A DNA stretch of 64,000 nt. Origin: Megaustenia siamemsis. Lineage: Eukaryota > Mollusca > Gastropoda > Stylommatophora > Ariophantidae. Below, piece by piece: positions 46,468 to 57,835 of this stretch. Numbering within the stretch: position 1 is the stretch's first letter; the number at the start of each line of letters is the position of its first letter. The stretch spans positions 62,078,092 through 62,142,091 of the forward strand of contig JAVIAB010000101.1 in assembly GCA_032433765.1 (NCBI GenBank), in the 5' to 3' direction. The notes below the pieces were generated by a model. The model searched no databases. It was given only the letters and a program-made list of their open reading frames with translations, and was not told where the DNA came from. A program made the position numbers and the translations under genes.

Positions 46468-48045
46468 CAATAATTGTATAACTATTGATCTCTAGTTCAA
46501 TAACTAGTGTTAATGAGGCAACTGTATAACTATTGGTCTCTAGTTCAATAACGAGTGTTAATGGGGCAACTGTATAACTATTGGTCTCTAGTTCAATAAC
46601 TAGTGTTAATGGGGCAACTGTATAACTATTGATCTCTAGTTCAATAACTAGTGTTAATGAGGCAACTGTATAATTATTGATCTCTAGTTCAATAACGAGT
46701 GTTAATGAGGCAACTGTATAACTATTGGTCTCTAGTTCAATAACGAGTGTTAATGGGGCAACTGTATAACTATTGATCTCTAGTTCAATAACGAGTGTTA
46801 ATGGGGCAACTGTATAACTATTGATCTCTAGTTCAATAACGAGTGTTAATGAGGCAACTGTATAACTATTGGTCTCTAGTTCAATAACTAGTGTTAATGG
46901 GGCAACTGTATAACTATTGATCTCTAGTTCAATAACGAGTGTTAATGAGGCAACTGTATAACTATTGATCTCTAGTTCAATAACTAGTGTTAATGAGGCA
47001 ACTGTATAACTATTGATCTCTAGTTCAATAACAAGTGTTAATGAGGCAACTGTATAACTATTGATCTCTAGTTCAATAACGAATGTTAATGAGGCAACTG
47101 TATAACTATTGATCTCTAGTTCAATAACAAGTGTTAATGAGGCAACTGTATAACTATTGATCTCTAGTTCAATAACTAGTGGTAATGAGGCAACTGTATA
47201 ACTATTGATCTCTAGTTCAATAACTAGTGTTAATGAGGCAACTGTATAACTATTGATCTCTAGTTCAATAACTAGTGTTAATGAGGCAACTGTATAACTA
47301 TTGATCTCTAGTACAATAACGAGTGTGATTGAGACAATATATGTATAACTATTGATCTCTAGTACGATTACGAGAGTGATTGAGGCAATAAATGTATAAC
47401 TATTGATCTCTAGTACGATAACGAGAGTGATTGAGGCAATATATGTATAACTATTGATCTCTAGATAACGATACTGAGTGATTGGCAATATATGTATAAC
47501 TATTGATCTCTAGTTCAATAACTAGTGTTAATGAGGCAACTGTATAACTATTGATCTCTAGTTCAATAACTAGTGTTAATGAGGCAACTGTATAACTATT
47601 GATCTCTAGTACAATAACGAGAGTGATTGAGGCAATAACTGTATAACTATTGATCTCTAGTACAATAACGAGTGTGATTGAGACAATATATGTATAACTA
47701 TTGATCTCTAGTACGATAACGAGTGTGATTGAGGCAATAACTGTATAACTATTCATCTCTTGTACAATAACGAGTGTTATTGAGACAATATATGTATAAC
47801 TATTGATCTCTAGTACGATAACGAGAGTGATTGAAGCTATAACCGTATAATTATTGATCTCTAGTACGATAACGAGTGTGATTGAGGCAATATATGTATA
47901 ACTATTGATCTCTAGTACGATAACGAGAGTGATTAAAGTTATAACGTATAATTATTGATCTCCAGTACAATAACGAGTGTGATTAAAGCTATAACTGTAT
48001 AATTATTGATCTCCAGTACAATAACGAGTGTGATTGAACCGTATA
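46468..48045. repeat. 48-bp minisatellite, ~33 copies
   Basis: Units AGGCAACTGTATAACTATTG, ATCTCTAGTTCAATAACTAG, TGTTAATG. Divisible by three, giving a 347-aa minus-strand ORF of EINSYTVASLTLVIEL repeats. The right third (from about 47310) switches to GTGATTGAGGCAATATATG variants, so two sub-families were amplified and then partly mixed near 47490-47590. Confidence 0.95.
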
Positions 48046-48182
48046 ATTATTTATCTATAATAAAATAAAAAATAAAAACACGAAATCAGGTTAGCAACGC
48101 TTGAGCTCTTGTCGAAGTACTTGATTGGGAATTGAGGTACTGTCTGTAGAACTACACTGAACTTCTGAACCGCCACGCATCA

Positions 48183-48408
48183 TCAAGTACATGACCTGCT
48201 GTCGACGGCGATCATGCCTCTCCACAACTTTCGATCTCTACAGTTATTTATCATTACTGTCGCTGACGTTCTGCCGAAGCTATTATTTTAAGCTGTCTGG
48301 AATCCTTTCTCTTTGCTTCCCTTTATCTCTTCCTCCCTCAATTTTCCCAGTTGTTGCAATATATTCCAGCTGTTCTCTTCTTATTACATGGCCAAGAACC
48401 GCCAGTAA
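48183..48408 (-). pseudogene. LINE-B 3' fragment, reverse
   Basis: CATCAAGTACATGACCTGCTG (3' end reversed) through TTACATGGCCAAGAA (GHVM reversed). It faces the forward copy at 48665-48886, forming an inverted pair. Confidence 0.8.
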
Positions 48409-48664
48409 GTTTGACCACTAAATAATTGAGTTGAATGAACTCATGAAGAGTGTGTGTTGTGTGTGTTCCTGCACATTGAGGAATATTGACTCCATATCGA
48501 AGTAATGGAAAATATTAAAGGGGTAACCTCGGAGAAGAGGGTAGACAATCGTCCAACATTTTGTAATCGATCGTTTGATTTTTTCTGGTAGCAAATGTAA
48601 GACACCGGAGCTTCAGATGTTTGTTGTGGCATGCATTTCGTTTTCTATTGAATTGGATTCTATT

Positions 48665-48886
48665 GTATATAGTGTGACAACTGGAAACATTAAGGGGCGA
48701 AGAGATGGAATATCTCAAATCAAAGAGTGAAGATAAGAGCAGCTTAAGAGAACAACATAGCAGAAGGTCAAACAGATAAATGATAAATAGCTGTCGAATT
48801 CGAAAGTTAAGAGAAGAGAGTTGAGTTGGAGAGGCATGATCATCTACGCCAGCAAGCATGGTATTTGATGATAATGACGATGATAT
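48665..48886 (+). pseudogene. LINE-B 3' fragment, forward
   Basis: GTGACAACTGGAAACATTAA (VTTGNIK) through the GAGAGGCATGATCATCTACG block to TTTGATGATAATGACGATGAT. It is the forward half of the inverted LINE-B pair, about 255 bp from its partner. Confidence 0.8.
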
Positions 48887-49284
48887 TTTAATGAGGTGAT
48901 AATTTTCAAGTATTCTTATATTTTATTTAGAAAAAAAATAAAAACAAAATAAAAACTTGCTCGTGGTTCCTGCTAAAATGTGAACATAGTGGCAATCAAT
49001 AGTATTTTAAAAACACATTGAAAGTTTCAGTTGTAAGTTTCCTCTTTCAGATTGTATTTTATATGCCCCATGTAAGTAATAACATCAAGATTTAATGAAC
49101 ATGGAATATGAATAGATTAAATTTAATTAATAAACGCTTTAACATAAGCCTCTGTTAGCAATTAATTCAATCTCCGATTATGTATCCTTATGCAAGAATG
49201 ACAATGTACCATATTATTAATTATAGTATAATTAGTAAAAGCCTCCGTCAGTCATTGTTGACGATGGGTTTTCCAATGCCCCTA
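48887..49284. other. AT-rich unassigned stretch
   Basis: A-rich 48940-48960; no feature recognised. Confidence 0.45.
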
Positions 49285-49705
49285 GAAATGTTTTTTTTTT
49301 TTCTTTACTTTCGCCGTGTATTCTCATTTTCTATGAATCTGTCTGCTTTTTGTTTGAGTTGCAGCTTTAGAGTGTGTTTCCAAAGATTGTGGTCTACAGC
49401 TATTGTTTCGCAACTACAGAGTATATGTTCAGAGTCATCATGTCACGTTTACACACGTCTACAAATCGAAGTTTTGGACGTCCCCTAGTTCTTATGCCAT
49501 CTTCCAGTTGTCCGTAGAGTATATCTTTTGATATGCGGCCATCTTTCAAACGGTCTAAGTGGCCAAGCCAGCGTAAACTACGTTGTTTGAGCAGCGTGTA
49601 GATGTTCGGCATGCCAGTAATTACAGTATAATATATATAACATTTCATACCCGAAAGATTATATATTTCTTTGTGCTTTTTTTTCAAAATTGCGATTCGC
49701 AAGCG
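49285..49705 (-). pseudogene. LINE-H C-terminus, reverse
   Basis: The minus-strand ORF at 49400-49702 (100 aa) reads MPNIYTLLKQRSLRWLGHLD, RLKDGRISKDILYGQL, RTRGRPKLRFVDVCKRDMM, a well-known LINE C-terminus pattern (IYTLL-RLRW-GH, DILYG, GRP, DVCKRD). It continues in decayed frames leftward. Partner of 50640-51115. Confidence 0.82.
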
Positions 49706-49989
49706 TCTAATGCAAAATGGTTTTCTTTATTTATCTTGTGTGTTGTATATTCAGTCAAGATAGTATTGAGTAGAGCGCACATGGTACTCGTTTTGTATTT
49801 AGCGTTGGTCTTGAAGTTGATGGTAACAATTATTTGTGCCATCATGTATAAGGTTACTTTGAAAGCACCAAATCCTGAAGTATTCGTGTAAAGTACATTT
49901 TGTATAACAGTGGGTGCAAAGTGTATTTGATGTTGGTTACAACCTTCAGTTTGTTATTGAACAATTTTGGGAAGTGGTCTGTCTTTTGG

Positions 49990-50212
49990 AGTGTACTGTA
50001 GCTGTAATTATGGGTACTGTAGCTGTAATTATGGGTAATATAGCTGTAATTATGGTTACTGTAGCTGTAATTATGGGTACTGTAGCTGCCCTTCTTTGTT
50101 TTAATCCTTTATTGAGATGAGGTTTAATTCAGATGTTTAAACTGGCACGGGCGATTGAGCAATTATGGATTATAATTCGGTTGCAGCGATACCGGGACCT
50201 CGGCAAACCATA
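49990..50212 (+). repeat. Interspersed repeat R3, copy 3, with 21-bp tandem
   Basis: Shares GCCCTTCTTTGTTTTAATCC, ACTGGCACGGGCGATTGAG, ATTATGGATT and the TTGCAGCGATACCGGG block with the copy at 22572. The left part is an unusual tandem of about four CTGTAGCTGTAATTATGGGT units, which in the other copies is a single GCTGTAGCTGTCATGATGAG-like block. Confidence 0.58.
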
Positions 50213-50215
50213 ACC

Positions 50216-50640
50216 AACGAGACCCATCTCTTCATCTTAAAGCAGTTCTTGGTGCCTAGCAATGTCAATTTAACAGATTATGAGACATTGTGAAGTATAT
50301 CAGGTGCCCTCAAACCGCAGGGCACCAATTTTAGGCATAATGATGTGCAGGACCATCTTTGTTTATGCGGCATATTTAACCTCTTAATACATTAATTGTG
50401 GAATAATTGTGGAATGAAAAACAATTATTGTGTAGACTGCTGAGACCCATTGCGCTGTCGGACGTGCCAACCGGCGTTGTATGCTGTAATAATCTACTAT
50501 TGGACGACAGACCCATAATTGATAGTTTAATTATCAATGTCTTGGAACCCCGACCATTGATTGGATCGTTACCCGTCTCTTGGTTGGATCGTTTACCTGG
50601 GCGTGTTTGGCAAAACAGCAGCCGCAGTTTACAGTGCCTT
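50216..50640. other. Unassigned stretch
   Basis: The plus ORF at 50407-50832 starts here (DVPTGVVCCNNLLLDDRPII); no domain recognised in the first 80 residues. Its last part runs into LINE-H. Confidence 0.35.
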
Positions 50641-51115
50641 CATTATTATTATTCTTCTGTAAAGCAGTCAATCATGACAATTTATGCAAAGCAGGGGAGA
50701 AAACTGAATTCATTCCATATAAGATTTCTGCGTCTTATTGTTAGTATCACCTTGACGGACAAAGTGACAAACGTGGAGGTCCTCACTCGCACAGGGCTCC
50801 CGAAAATTTACACGCTGCTAAAAAAAAAGTAGGTTATGTTGGTTTGACCAATTACACCGTAAGGGCGATGACTAACTACCAAAAGATATACTCTATAAAC
50901 AACTTTCAAATAACAAAAGAACTAGGAGACGCCCAAAACTTCCATTTGCAGATGTGTGTAAACGTGCCATGAAGAATCTGAAATATAAACCCTGCAGCAT
51001 AGGAAGAAATAGCTACAGACTGCAATCTTTGGAAACACACTTTAAAGCTCTAACTGAAAGATGAAACAGACAGATTACTAAAGAAAAAATAGAATATATG
51101 GTGAAATAAAAGAAC
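50641..51115 (+). pseudogene. LINE-H C-terminus, forward
   Basis: FHIRFLRLIVSITLTDKVTN, VEVLTRTGLPKIYTLLKKK, then in other frames the DILY, RRRPKLPFADVCKRAMKNL and YRLQSLETHFKALTER blocks, matching the reverse copy at 49285-49705. Multiple stops. Confidence 0.78.
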
Positions 51116-51787
51116 AAAATTAACATTGATATGGGTGCATCAAAATCCATAGTGAACTATTACTGAAGGAGGCTAATACTTCGTTGGAAAACGGGTGCAA
51201 AAATCCAGTTGTTCAGAGGGAAGAATATAATATTGAGTTAAAGAAGTGAGAAACTTGAAATCCCAAATTTCTTTATTGTATACCTCTTTTACATCAATTG
51301 ATCAGCAGCACAGGTTTCAATACATTCAAGAAGCTCTCGAAAACGTCATCGCCAAAGACCGTATCATTTACCGACTTCTCTCTGTTTGGAAGGCATTCTA
51401 GTTGGTAACTAGAAGGATATAATGCCTCTCTAGCTAGTAGATTATTCTCTAGAAAAATGAGTTAACTGTGTTTTGCATTGTGGTAACGCTATAGCCTTGA
51501 CTAATTGATTAATCTTTGTTAAGTGTCGGCATTGCGACACCTGTGAGTGGGGTTTGCCTTCTTTACCAGTGAGGTCGACAAGATGATGTTGAAAGCCAGG
51601 ATGGGCTCTGTGAAATTAGGGTAGTAGCTGTGTCAGCGTTTCAACGAACCCATTTGCTTTGCTTATAACAGAGGTTGGGCCAATCTGTGGTTGATTATAA
51701 ACTACCGATTCTTATAATCAGAAATACGTTGAAATAAACAGTAAAACATACAGAAAAAGGGAATGCGTATCGTCGCAGGTGCACTGT
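51116..51787. other. Unassigned stretch
   Basis: No feature recognised; no ORF over 60 codons. Confidence 0.45.
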
Positions 51788-51887
51788 GAACAAATATTGC
51801 AGGCAAAGTGGTACCTCTGTGATTTTCCCACAATGGAAGATAAAATAAGAATTTGCCGAACACGTATCTACCTTCTAACCGATGAAG
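51788..51887 (+). pseudogene. LINE-G connector scrap
   Basis: A frame reads QAKWYLCDFPTMEDKIRICR, then TRIYLLTDEE, matching RYLLDFPTMDDRIKIWRA of LINE-G near 38830. Cut off by LINE-B at 51888. Confidence 0.65.
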
Positions 51888-52496
51888 AGATCATCATCAT
51901 CAAGTACCGGGCCTACTGGCGTAGGTGATCATGTCTCTCCACAATTTTCGATCTCGGCAGCTATTTATCATTTCTGATGTTGAACTTCTGCCAAGCCATT
52001 CTCTTAAAAAGTAAAACGTAAAGTACCCCCGTCACGCCAAGTGGCGTATAGGGAAATATGGTGTTAGTGACCCTATATTTTACAGACCTTCAGCACATGA
52101 TTTTTGGGGTAATGTGGTCAGTATTACGCCCGTGCTGCTTTACTTTCCCAGAAAAAAATCCGGTACCCATTTAAGGCTGGGTGAACCCGAAAGCCGTCGG
52201 TTGGGATCGAACCCTACCCCTTGTCCGTTCCATTCCCTTAAGCTGTCTGGTATTTGTTCTCTCTGATTCCCTCTATCTTTTCGTCCCTAATTTTTTTCCA
52301 GTTGTTACAATATATTCCAGTTGTTCTCTTTTCATTACATGGCCAAAAAAATGATGATTGTCTCTTCCTAATATTGGAAATTAGTTCTCTTTTGGCTTTG
52401 ACCTCTTTCAGAACTTTTTCATTACACTTCTTAGCTGTTCATGGTACTCTCAACATTCTTCTGCAAAACCACATTTCTACAGACTCCAGTGATTTT
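51888..52496 (-). pseudogene. LINE-B 3' fragment split by a SINE
   Basis: Two parts of one reverse LINE-B copy: 51888-52007 (from CATCATCATCAAGTACC, 3' end) and 52230-52496 (LWE, GHVM, KKCNEKV, WFCRRMLRV blocks reversed). Between them sits SINE-2. The junction repeat CCATTCTCTTAA / CCATTCCCTTAA is the duplicated target. Confidence 0.88.
51996..52241 (-). mobile_element. SINE-2 inserted into LINE-B, 12-bp TSD
   Basis: The 222-bp insert 52008-52229 is flanked by CCATTCTCTTAA (51996-52007) and CCATTCCCTTAA (52230-52241), one mismatch. It has all body blocks (TTGGCGTGAC reversed at left, AGTAAAGCAGCA, GGTTCGATCCC) but its tRNA head is cut just before the A box. Confidence 0.92.
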
Positions 52497-52789
52497 TGAG
52501 GTGAAGAGATACAACATATATAATGTCGATAATTCATGAATAAACCAGGACATAGAATAATTACTGCATAGAGCACTTACAAGAGAACACTTATTGATGA
52601 ATGAGGTAGTGGATGTGGTTGTAGAGGTTTGGTCAGACGAGGTCATATGATCTGGTGAAGAATGGATACGGGTGTCGCCAGTACTGCTCTAGTTATCACT
52701 CGTAGTTATCACGTTGAACAAAAAGAGCCGATAGCAGATCGTTGATGGCTGATTTTCGTTTTCGAGAAAGCCGATGCTCGGCTTACTGG

Positions 52790-53205
52790 ATATACGAAAC
52801 ATGTTGCGTGTGCAACAACTTGACTCTTATTTTTCTAATGCACAAGATCACATACTGGAGAGACGAAACATGTTGCATGTGCAACGACTTGACTCTTATT
52901 TTTCTAATGCACAAGATCACATACTGGAGAGACGAAACATGTTGCATGTGCAACGACTTGACTCTTATTTTTCTAATGCACAAGATCACATACTGGAGAG
53001 ACGAAACATGTTGCATGTGCACAACTTGACTCTTATTTTTCTAATGCACAAGATCACACACTGGAGAGACGAAACATGTTGCATGTGCACAACTTGACTC
53101 TTATGTTTTTAATGCCCAATATTACACCCTGGAGAGAGGAAACATGTTGCATGTGCAACAACAAGACTCTTATTTTTCTAATGCCCAAGATCACACCCTG
53201 TAGAG
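52790..53205. repeat. 69-bp minisatellite, ~6 copies
   Basis: Units GAGAGACGAAACATGTTGCA, TGTGCAACGACTTGACTCTT, ATTTTTCTAATGCACAAGAT, CACATACTG; later copies drop one base. ORFs on both strands are artefacts of the period. Confidence 0.95.
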
Positions 53206-53279
53206 GACACTTGCTATGAGCGGTGCAATATATATAGCCAACTATACCTGACAGAGGCTACTACTACTAGTGCGAGCAT

Positions 53280-53480
53280 TAGAGTAATTTACATAAACGG
53301 GTCTGTTATTTTTACCCGTTGAGAGATTGTGTTTTCACAGTACAGGTTGAAGGGAAAACTGCAGGGAAAGACAGTTTTGCTTGTGCAGTCATCACAAATA
53401 GTTTGACTATGAGACTAAAGAATTGCGATTGTACAGACTATAAGTAGTTTGACTATGGGAACACAAGAACTGCTATGGAT
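53280..53480 (+). pseudogene. LINE-G RNase H remnant
   Basis: One frame reads TVQVEGKTAGKDSFACAVIT followed by NSLTMRLK, equivalent to the RNase H strand and TSSMTMEAMA block at 39280-39330; upstream YINGSV corresponds to YTDGYV with the catalytic D lost. Short and interrupted. Confidence 0.6.
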
Positions 53481-53811
53481 TTAGAAACCGATTTTAACGA
53501 ATTCGTGCTTCAGCAGTGACACAAAGAACATCATGTTAAGTAAGAGATCAAATTGCTGGACTCGATATCTGTGGTTGGAGTCTCTGGGAATGCCAAGTCT
53601 GACCAAATATATTTCACTTTCATGCACACCAGAGAACGCATATATAAGAGGTGTTGAACCACTGACAGGTTTACACATTTTAGCTGATGTGAGGTATGGC
53701 TTATGGACCGCACTGGCGTTGTCAACACACCCTGGAACTTTGAACAAAATATCAAGTCATAAATCTGAATCTGGAGCCATGAACAACAAGCGGTTCGAAT
53801 AATACGTCAAA

Positions 53812-54412
53812 ATGGGAGATGTCAGGATGGGAGATGCCAAGATGGGAGAAGACAAGATGGGAGAAGCCAAGATGGAAGATGCCAAGATGGGAGATGACAA
53901 GATGGAAGATGCCAAGATGGGAGATGCCAAGATGGGAGATGCCAAGATGGGAGATAACATGATGAAAGATGCAACGATGGAAGATGCCAAGATAGGTGAT
54001 GCCAAGGTGGGAGATACTAAGATGAGAGATGCAACAAAGGGAGATACCATTATAGTGATGAAAGATGAGAGATGCAAGATGGGAGATGCCATAGATGAAA
54101 GATGAGAGATGCCAAGATGGGAGATACCAAGATGGAAGATGCCAAGATGGGAGATGCAAGATGGAAGATGCCAAGATGGGAGATGCAACGATGGGAGATG
54201 CCAAGATGGGAGATGCGACGATGGGAGATGCAACGATGGGAGATGCAACGATGGGAGATGCAACGATGGGAGATGCAACGATGGGAGATGCAACGATGGG
54301 AGATGCAACGATGGGAGATGCCAAGATGGGAGATGCCAAGATGGGAGATGCAACGATGGGAGATGACAAGATGGGAGATACAACGATGGGAGATGCCAAG
54401 ATGGGAGCGCCA
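53812..54412. repeat. 15-bp minisatellite, ~40 copies
   Basis: GATGCCAAGATGGGA units, with GACAAG, CAACG and GATGGAA variants; the right half is dominated by GATGCAACGATGGGA. The five-codon period opens ORFs in five frames (DAKMG, DATMG and ISHLG patterns). It lies between a LINE-G RNase H remnant and a LINE-G-like end. Confidence 0.96.
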
Positions 54413-54565
54413 CGAAGGAAACCAAAAAAACATGTAAACAAACACAATACGAGTGGCGTTAGTCTCTGCACGCTGAGGGATATACTAGAGAGGGAATGTG
54501 ATCTAGTATGGGTATATCCGATGTGCAACGATAATTGGCTATGGACTAAAGCAAACTGGCTTGAA
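54413..54565 (+). pseudogene. LINE-G-like C-terminal scrap
   Basis: GVSLCTLRDILERECDLVWV followed by YPMCNDN, resembling VVSRWTLRELLRRDLITYGH and ECNDDD at 39745-39830. It is joined in frame to the 15-bp repeat by chance of period. Confidence 0.5.
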
Positions 54566-54664
54566 TAAAACATAACTAATTGCTGAAAACGTTCTTTACG
54601 ATGTTAAACGCTAGAGGTCGTAGGTTAAAAAATGCTGGCTTGACAGAAGGGGAAAGGATGTATC

Positions 54665-55385
54665 ATACCGGTTGGCGTAGGCGATCATGTCCTTCCACAA
54701 TCTTCTATCGCGGTGCATCATATCAATTCTGTTGTTGACTGCTTTCAATACCATTACACCAAGCCATCTAGTATTTTCTCTCTTTGTCGTTCGCTATCTC
54801 TCGTGCCTTTTATTTTGCCAGTTGTAACCGAGTATTCCAACTTTCCTCTTCTCATGATGTGCCCGAACAATGTTGATTGTTTCTTTCTGATGTTTTAGGA
54901 GCTGCCTTTTTGTGTTGGCCTCTTTGAGAACTTCATCACTGGTCTTTTTAGCTGTGCAGGGAACTTTCATTCTTCTGAGAAATCCCATCTCTGTGGCCTC
55001 TAATCGTCTTTTCATGTGTTTGTCTACTGCCCATGATTCGCTTCCATAGGTCAGAATTGGTTCTATATAGCACCGATGGACTCTCTTTCTCATTTCTATT
55101 GACATAGATTTGTGGCATATGATATTTTTCAATTTCTGAAACGCTATTTTGGCCTGAGCTATTCTGCTTTTTATTTTTGTTGTGCATCTTCCATCTGATG
55201 TTATTATTGTGCCCAAGTATTTCAGATGTTGCACTTGTTTGAAATTTGTCCTCTTTATTTTTATGCTGCATGCTGGTGGTGATTGTTTCTTCGATATAAC
55301 CATTACTTCTGTTTTCTTACTATTCAATCTGAGACCTTTCTTGTTGCTTTCTTTTACTATTATGTCTACCGGTAAGTATGTATAG
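54665..55385 (-). pseudogene. LINE-C 3' half, reverse, well preserved
   Basis: The minus-strand ORF at 54794-55429 (211 aa) holds NKKGLRLNSKKTEVMVISKK (end of RT), LKYLGTIITSDGRCTTKIKS, RIAQAKIAFQKLKNIICHKS, RCYIEPILTYGSESWAV, LEATEMGFLRRMKVPCTAKK and VLKEANTKRQLLK. It then shifts frame into the FGHIMRR and GILGYNWQNK region; 3' end near 54665. Few disabling changes over 180 residues, so younger than the copy at 44395. The RT catalytic core is missing (5' truncation near 55385). Confidence 0.87.
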
Positions 55386-56019
55386 CGGATATAAAATAAG
55401 TGTAGATGGATGTAAATAACTGTCACCAACGTTGTTCATCACTGTGTGGAAAACAAACATGTAGAGCCGCTACAAAATTGTTGTAGATGCATGGAAATAA
55501 ACTATCGTTAAGGTTATTCATCACTGTTTGTATAAAAATATAGATAGAATTGAAAGCAATTGCTCTCTGATATACTGTGCTCAATAGTGTAATAAATATG
55601 ACACAAATATGTGTAATAAATGATACTTTTGTCAAATCATGAATATACTGATACAAATACGTTATAAGCACTAAAATAATTACCACGTCATCCTAGGTTA
55701 TTGTTCCGTTATTAGAGATACCCAGAGTAAGTAATTATGAATTAATAATTACGTGAACATCTGACACTCATTACCAGTATATGAAGTATGATATACACAA
55801 AGGGACGCGGTTGCGAACAGAATAATAGCGGTAAGCATATGCATTTGATATTAAGGTGCACAACAAAGTACAACGTAATAATCTATCTTTACGACACATA
55901 TTACTATTGCTGATGTATGCCGATGCCGGGGCTTTCTTCATTACAAGTGAGACATAAGTAAAGTTTAGAAATACATTAGCTGTAGCCATCTCGGCACCCA
56001 CGGTGACGGAGAGAAAAGA
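55386..56019. other. AT-rich unassigned stretch
   Basis: A block near 55445-55500 resembles 55385-55445 loosely (GTTGTAGATGCATGGAAATA against GTGTAGATGGATGTAAATAA), an old duplication. No gene recognised. Confidence 0.4.
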
Positions 56020-56100
56020 ATAGAGAAACTCTTACCTGCCGCGCGTGTCGCAAGAGGTGACTAATGGGGATTCGGAATCGTCGCATGTGCGGTCAAGTAG
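56020..56100 (+). repeat. Fragment related to the GATA-tailed retroposon
   Basis: CCTGCCGCGCGTGTCGCAAG followed by AGGTGACTAATGGGGA resembles the reverse strand of 20388-20656 (TGTCGTAAGAGGCGACTAAG). It lies about 240 bp before the large GATA array, which may have grown from such an element's tail. Confidence 0.45.
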
Positions 56101-56332
56101 GAAGAAGATGTGGAATAGAGAGAAATGTTGAGAGCAGAAGAAGAAGTGAATGAGGAAAAGAAGAAGAGCTAGAATAATAAGAAGAGGCAAAAAGGATAAG
56201 AGGGAAAAAACCAAGAAACATGCCCCAATAATCTCATTTTTCTTGTTTCAGTTTTGTTTGGTAGATCTCTTTTCATTTGTCGCATGTATGTGTATATATA
56301 GACAGGCAGAGAAAGAGACAAACCGACAGATG

Positions 56333-56825
<493 letters not shown>

Positions 56826-56841
56826 ATTGGATGATGAATGA

Positions 56842-56930
56842 GATGGATGGATGGATGGATGGATGGATGGATGGATGGATGGATGGATGGATGGATGGAT
56901 GGATGGATGGATGGATGGATGGATGGATGG
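56842..56930. repeat. (GGAT)n microsatellite
   Basis: About 22 units of GGAT, separated from the GATA array by some 16 bp. The following 56935-57185 is C/T-rich low-complexity sequence. Confidence 0.97.
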
Positions 56931-57376
56931 TTTGGGTTATTCCCCACCTCCACTTCTTCTCCTTCCTTATCCTCTTCTTTCCATTCTGCTTCATCTTCTT
57001 TAGTCTCCTCTAGTTCTTTCTTCTTGTTATGCCACTCCTTCTCCTTGATTCCATTCTTCTTTCTCCTGTCCTTTTTCCTCAACCCCTCTTCTTTCGCGTA
57101 TTCGTCTTCTGCTCATCCCCTTCTTCTACGTTGTCTTCCTTTCCTTTCTCTTCTCCCCCTCTATCTTTTCTTCCTCCACAGCGTCTTCTGAATGTTATTT
57201 CACTCAGCGACTACTTCCTTTCAAACTCTGCCCATCAATGAATATTCATCATCATCGATTGCTTTCTCCGCAACGAAGGTTGGTTACCATGGAGCGCCAT
57301 TCTGCTCTATCTCTTGCTTTGATGGTGCAGGTTGTCATAGGCTGATTTGTCCATCTTTTGATGTTACTCGTTCATG

Positions 57377-57600
57377 TTAGTCTTGGTCTGTCTCTGCCTC
57401 TTTACCTTGTATTTTCCCCTCCAGGATTACTTTTAGTAGGCTGTTGTGTCTTTTAACATGGCCCAAAAATCGCATTTGTCTTGTTTGAATTGTGCTTAGT
57501 AGTTCTCTTTTCGTTTTTAGTTGTTTTAAGACTTCATCGTTTGTTTTCTTTTCCTTCCATCCAATTCTACATATTATTCTATATATCCACAATGAATATT
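57377..57600 (-). pseudogene. LINE-D C-terminal fragment, reverse
   Basis: 71-aa minus-strand ORF: MWIYRIICRIGWKEKKTNDE, VLKQLKTKRELLSTIQTRQM, RFLGHVKRHNSLLKVILEGK. Same family as 17190-17575, better preserved, but lacking the last part and the tail. Confidence 0.8.
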
Positions 57601-57617
57601 ACGTTTGGTATTTCGTG

Positions 57618-57835
57618 ATAATGTTAGGGAACGTTAGTGGCTGCGTGGTTAATGTGCTCGCTTTCTGATCAGAAGGGTCCTGATTCAATCCCCAGCAGTG
57701 GTGGATTTTTTCTAGACTGATAAGATTTCGAGGTTCACCCAGCCTTTAATACATGGTACCAGAGATTCTTCTGGGAAATAAATGCGACGTGGCGTGATAC
57801 CGAACACATCACCAACAATGTGCTGTGGTCATAGA
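57618..57835 (+). mobile_element. SINE-2, diverged copy
   Basis: tRNA-like head 57624-57700 with A-box-like TGGCTGCGTGGTTAA and B-box-like TGATTCAATCC. Body blocks are degenerate: TTCACCCAGCCTTTAAT, TGGGAAATAAATGCGACG, GATACCGAACACATCACC and AATGTGCTG. No target-site duplication found. Confidence 0.7.

Noticed and set aside
46445..47756. 347-aa and 101-aa minus-strand ORFs as a structural protein
   Set aside because: Pure product of a 48-bp tandem repeat, with no signal peptide, flanking domain or codon pattern.
53757..54573. Five overlapping long ORFs over the 15-bp repeat
   Set aside because: All derive from the GATGCCAAGATGGGA period; no frame is favoured.
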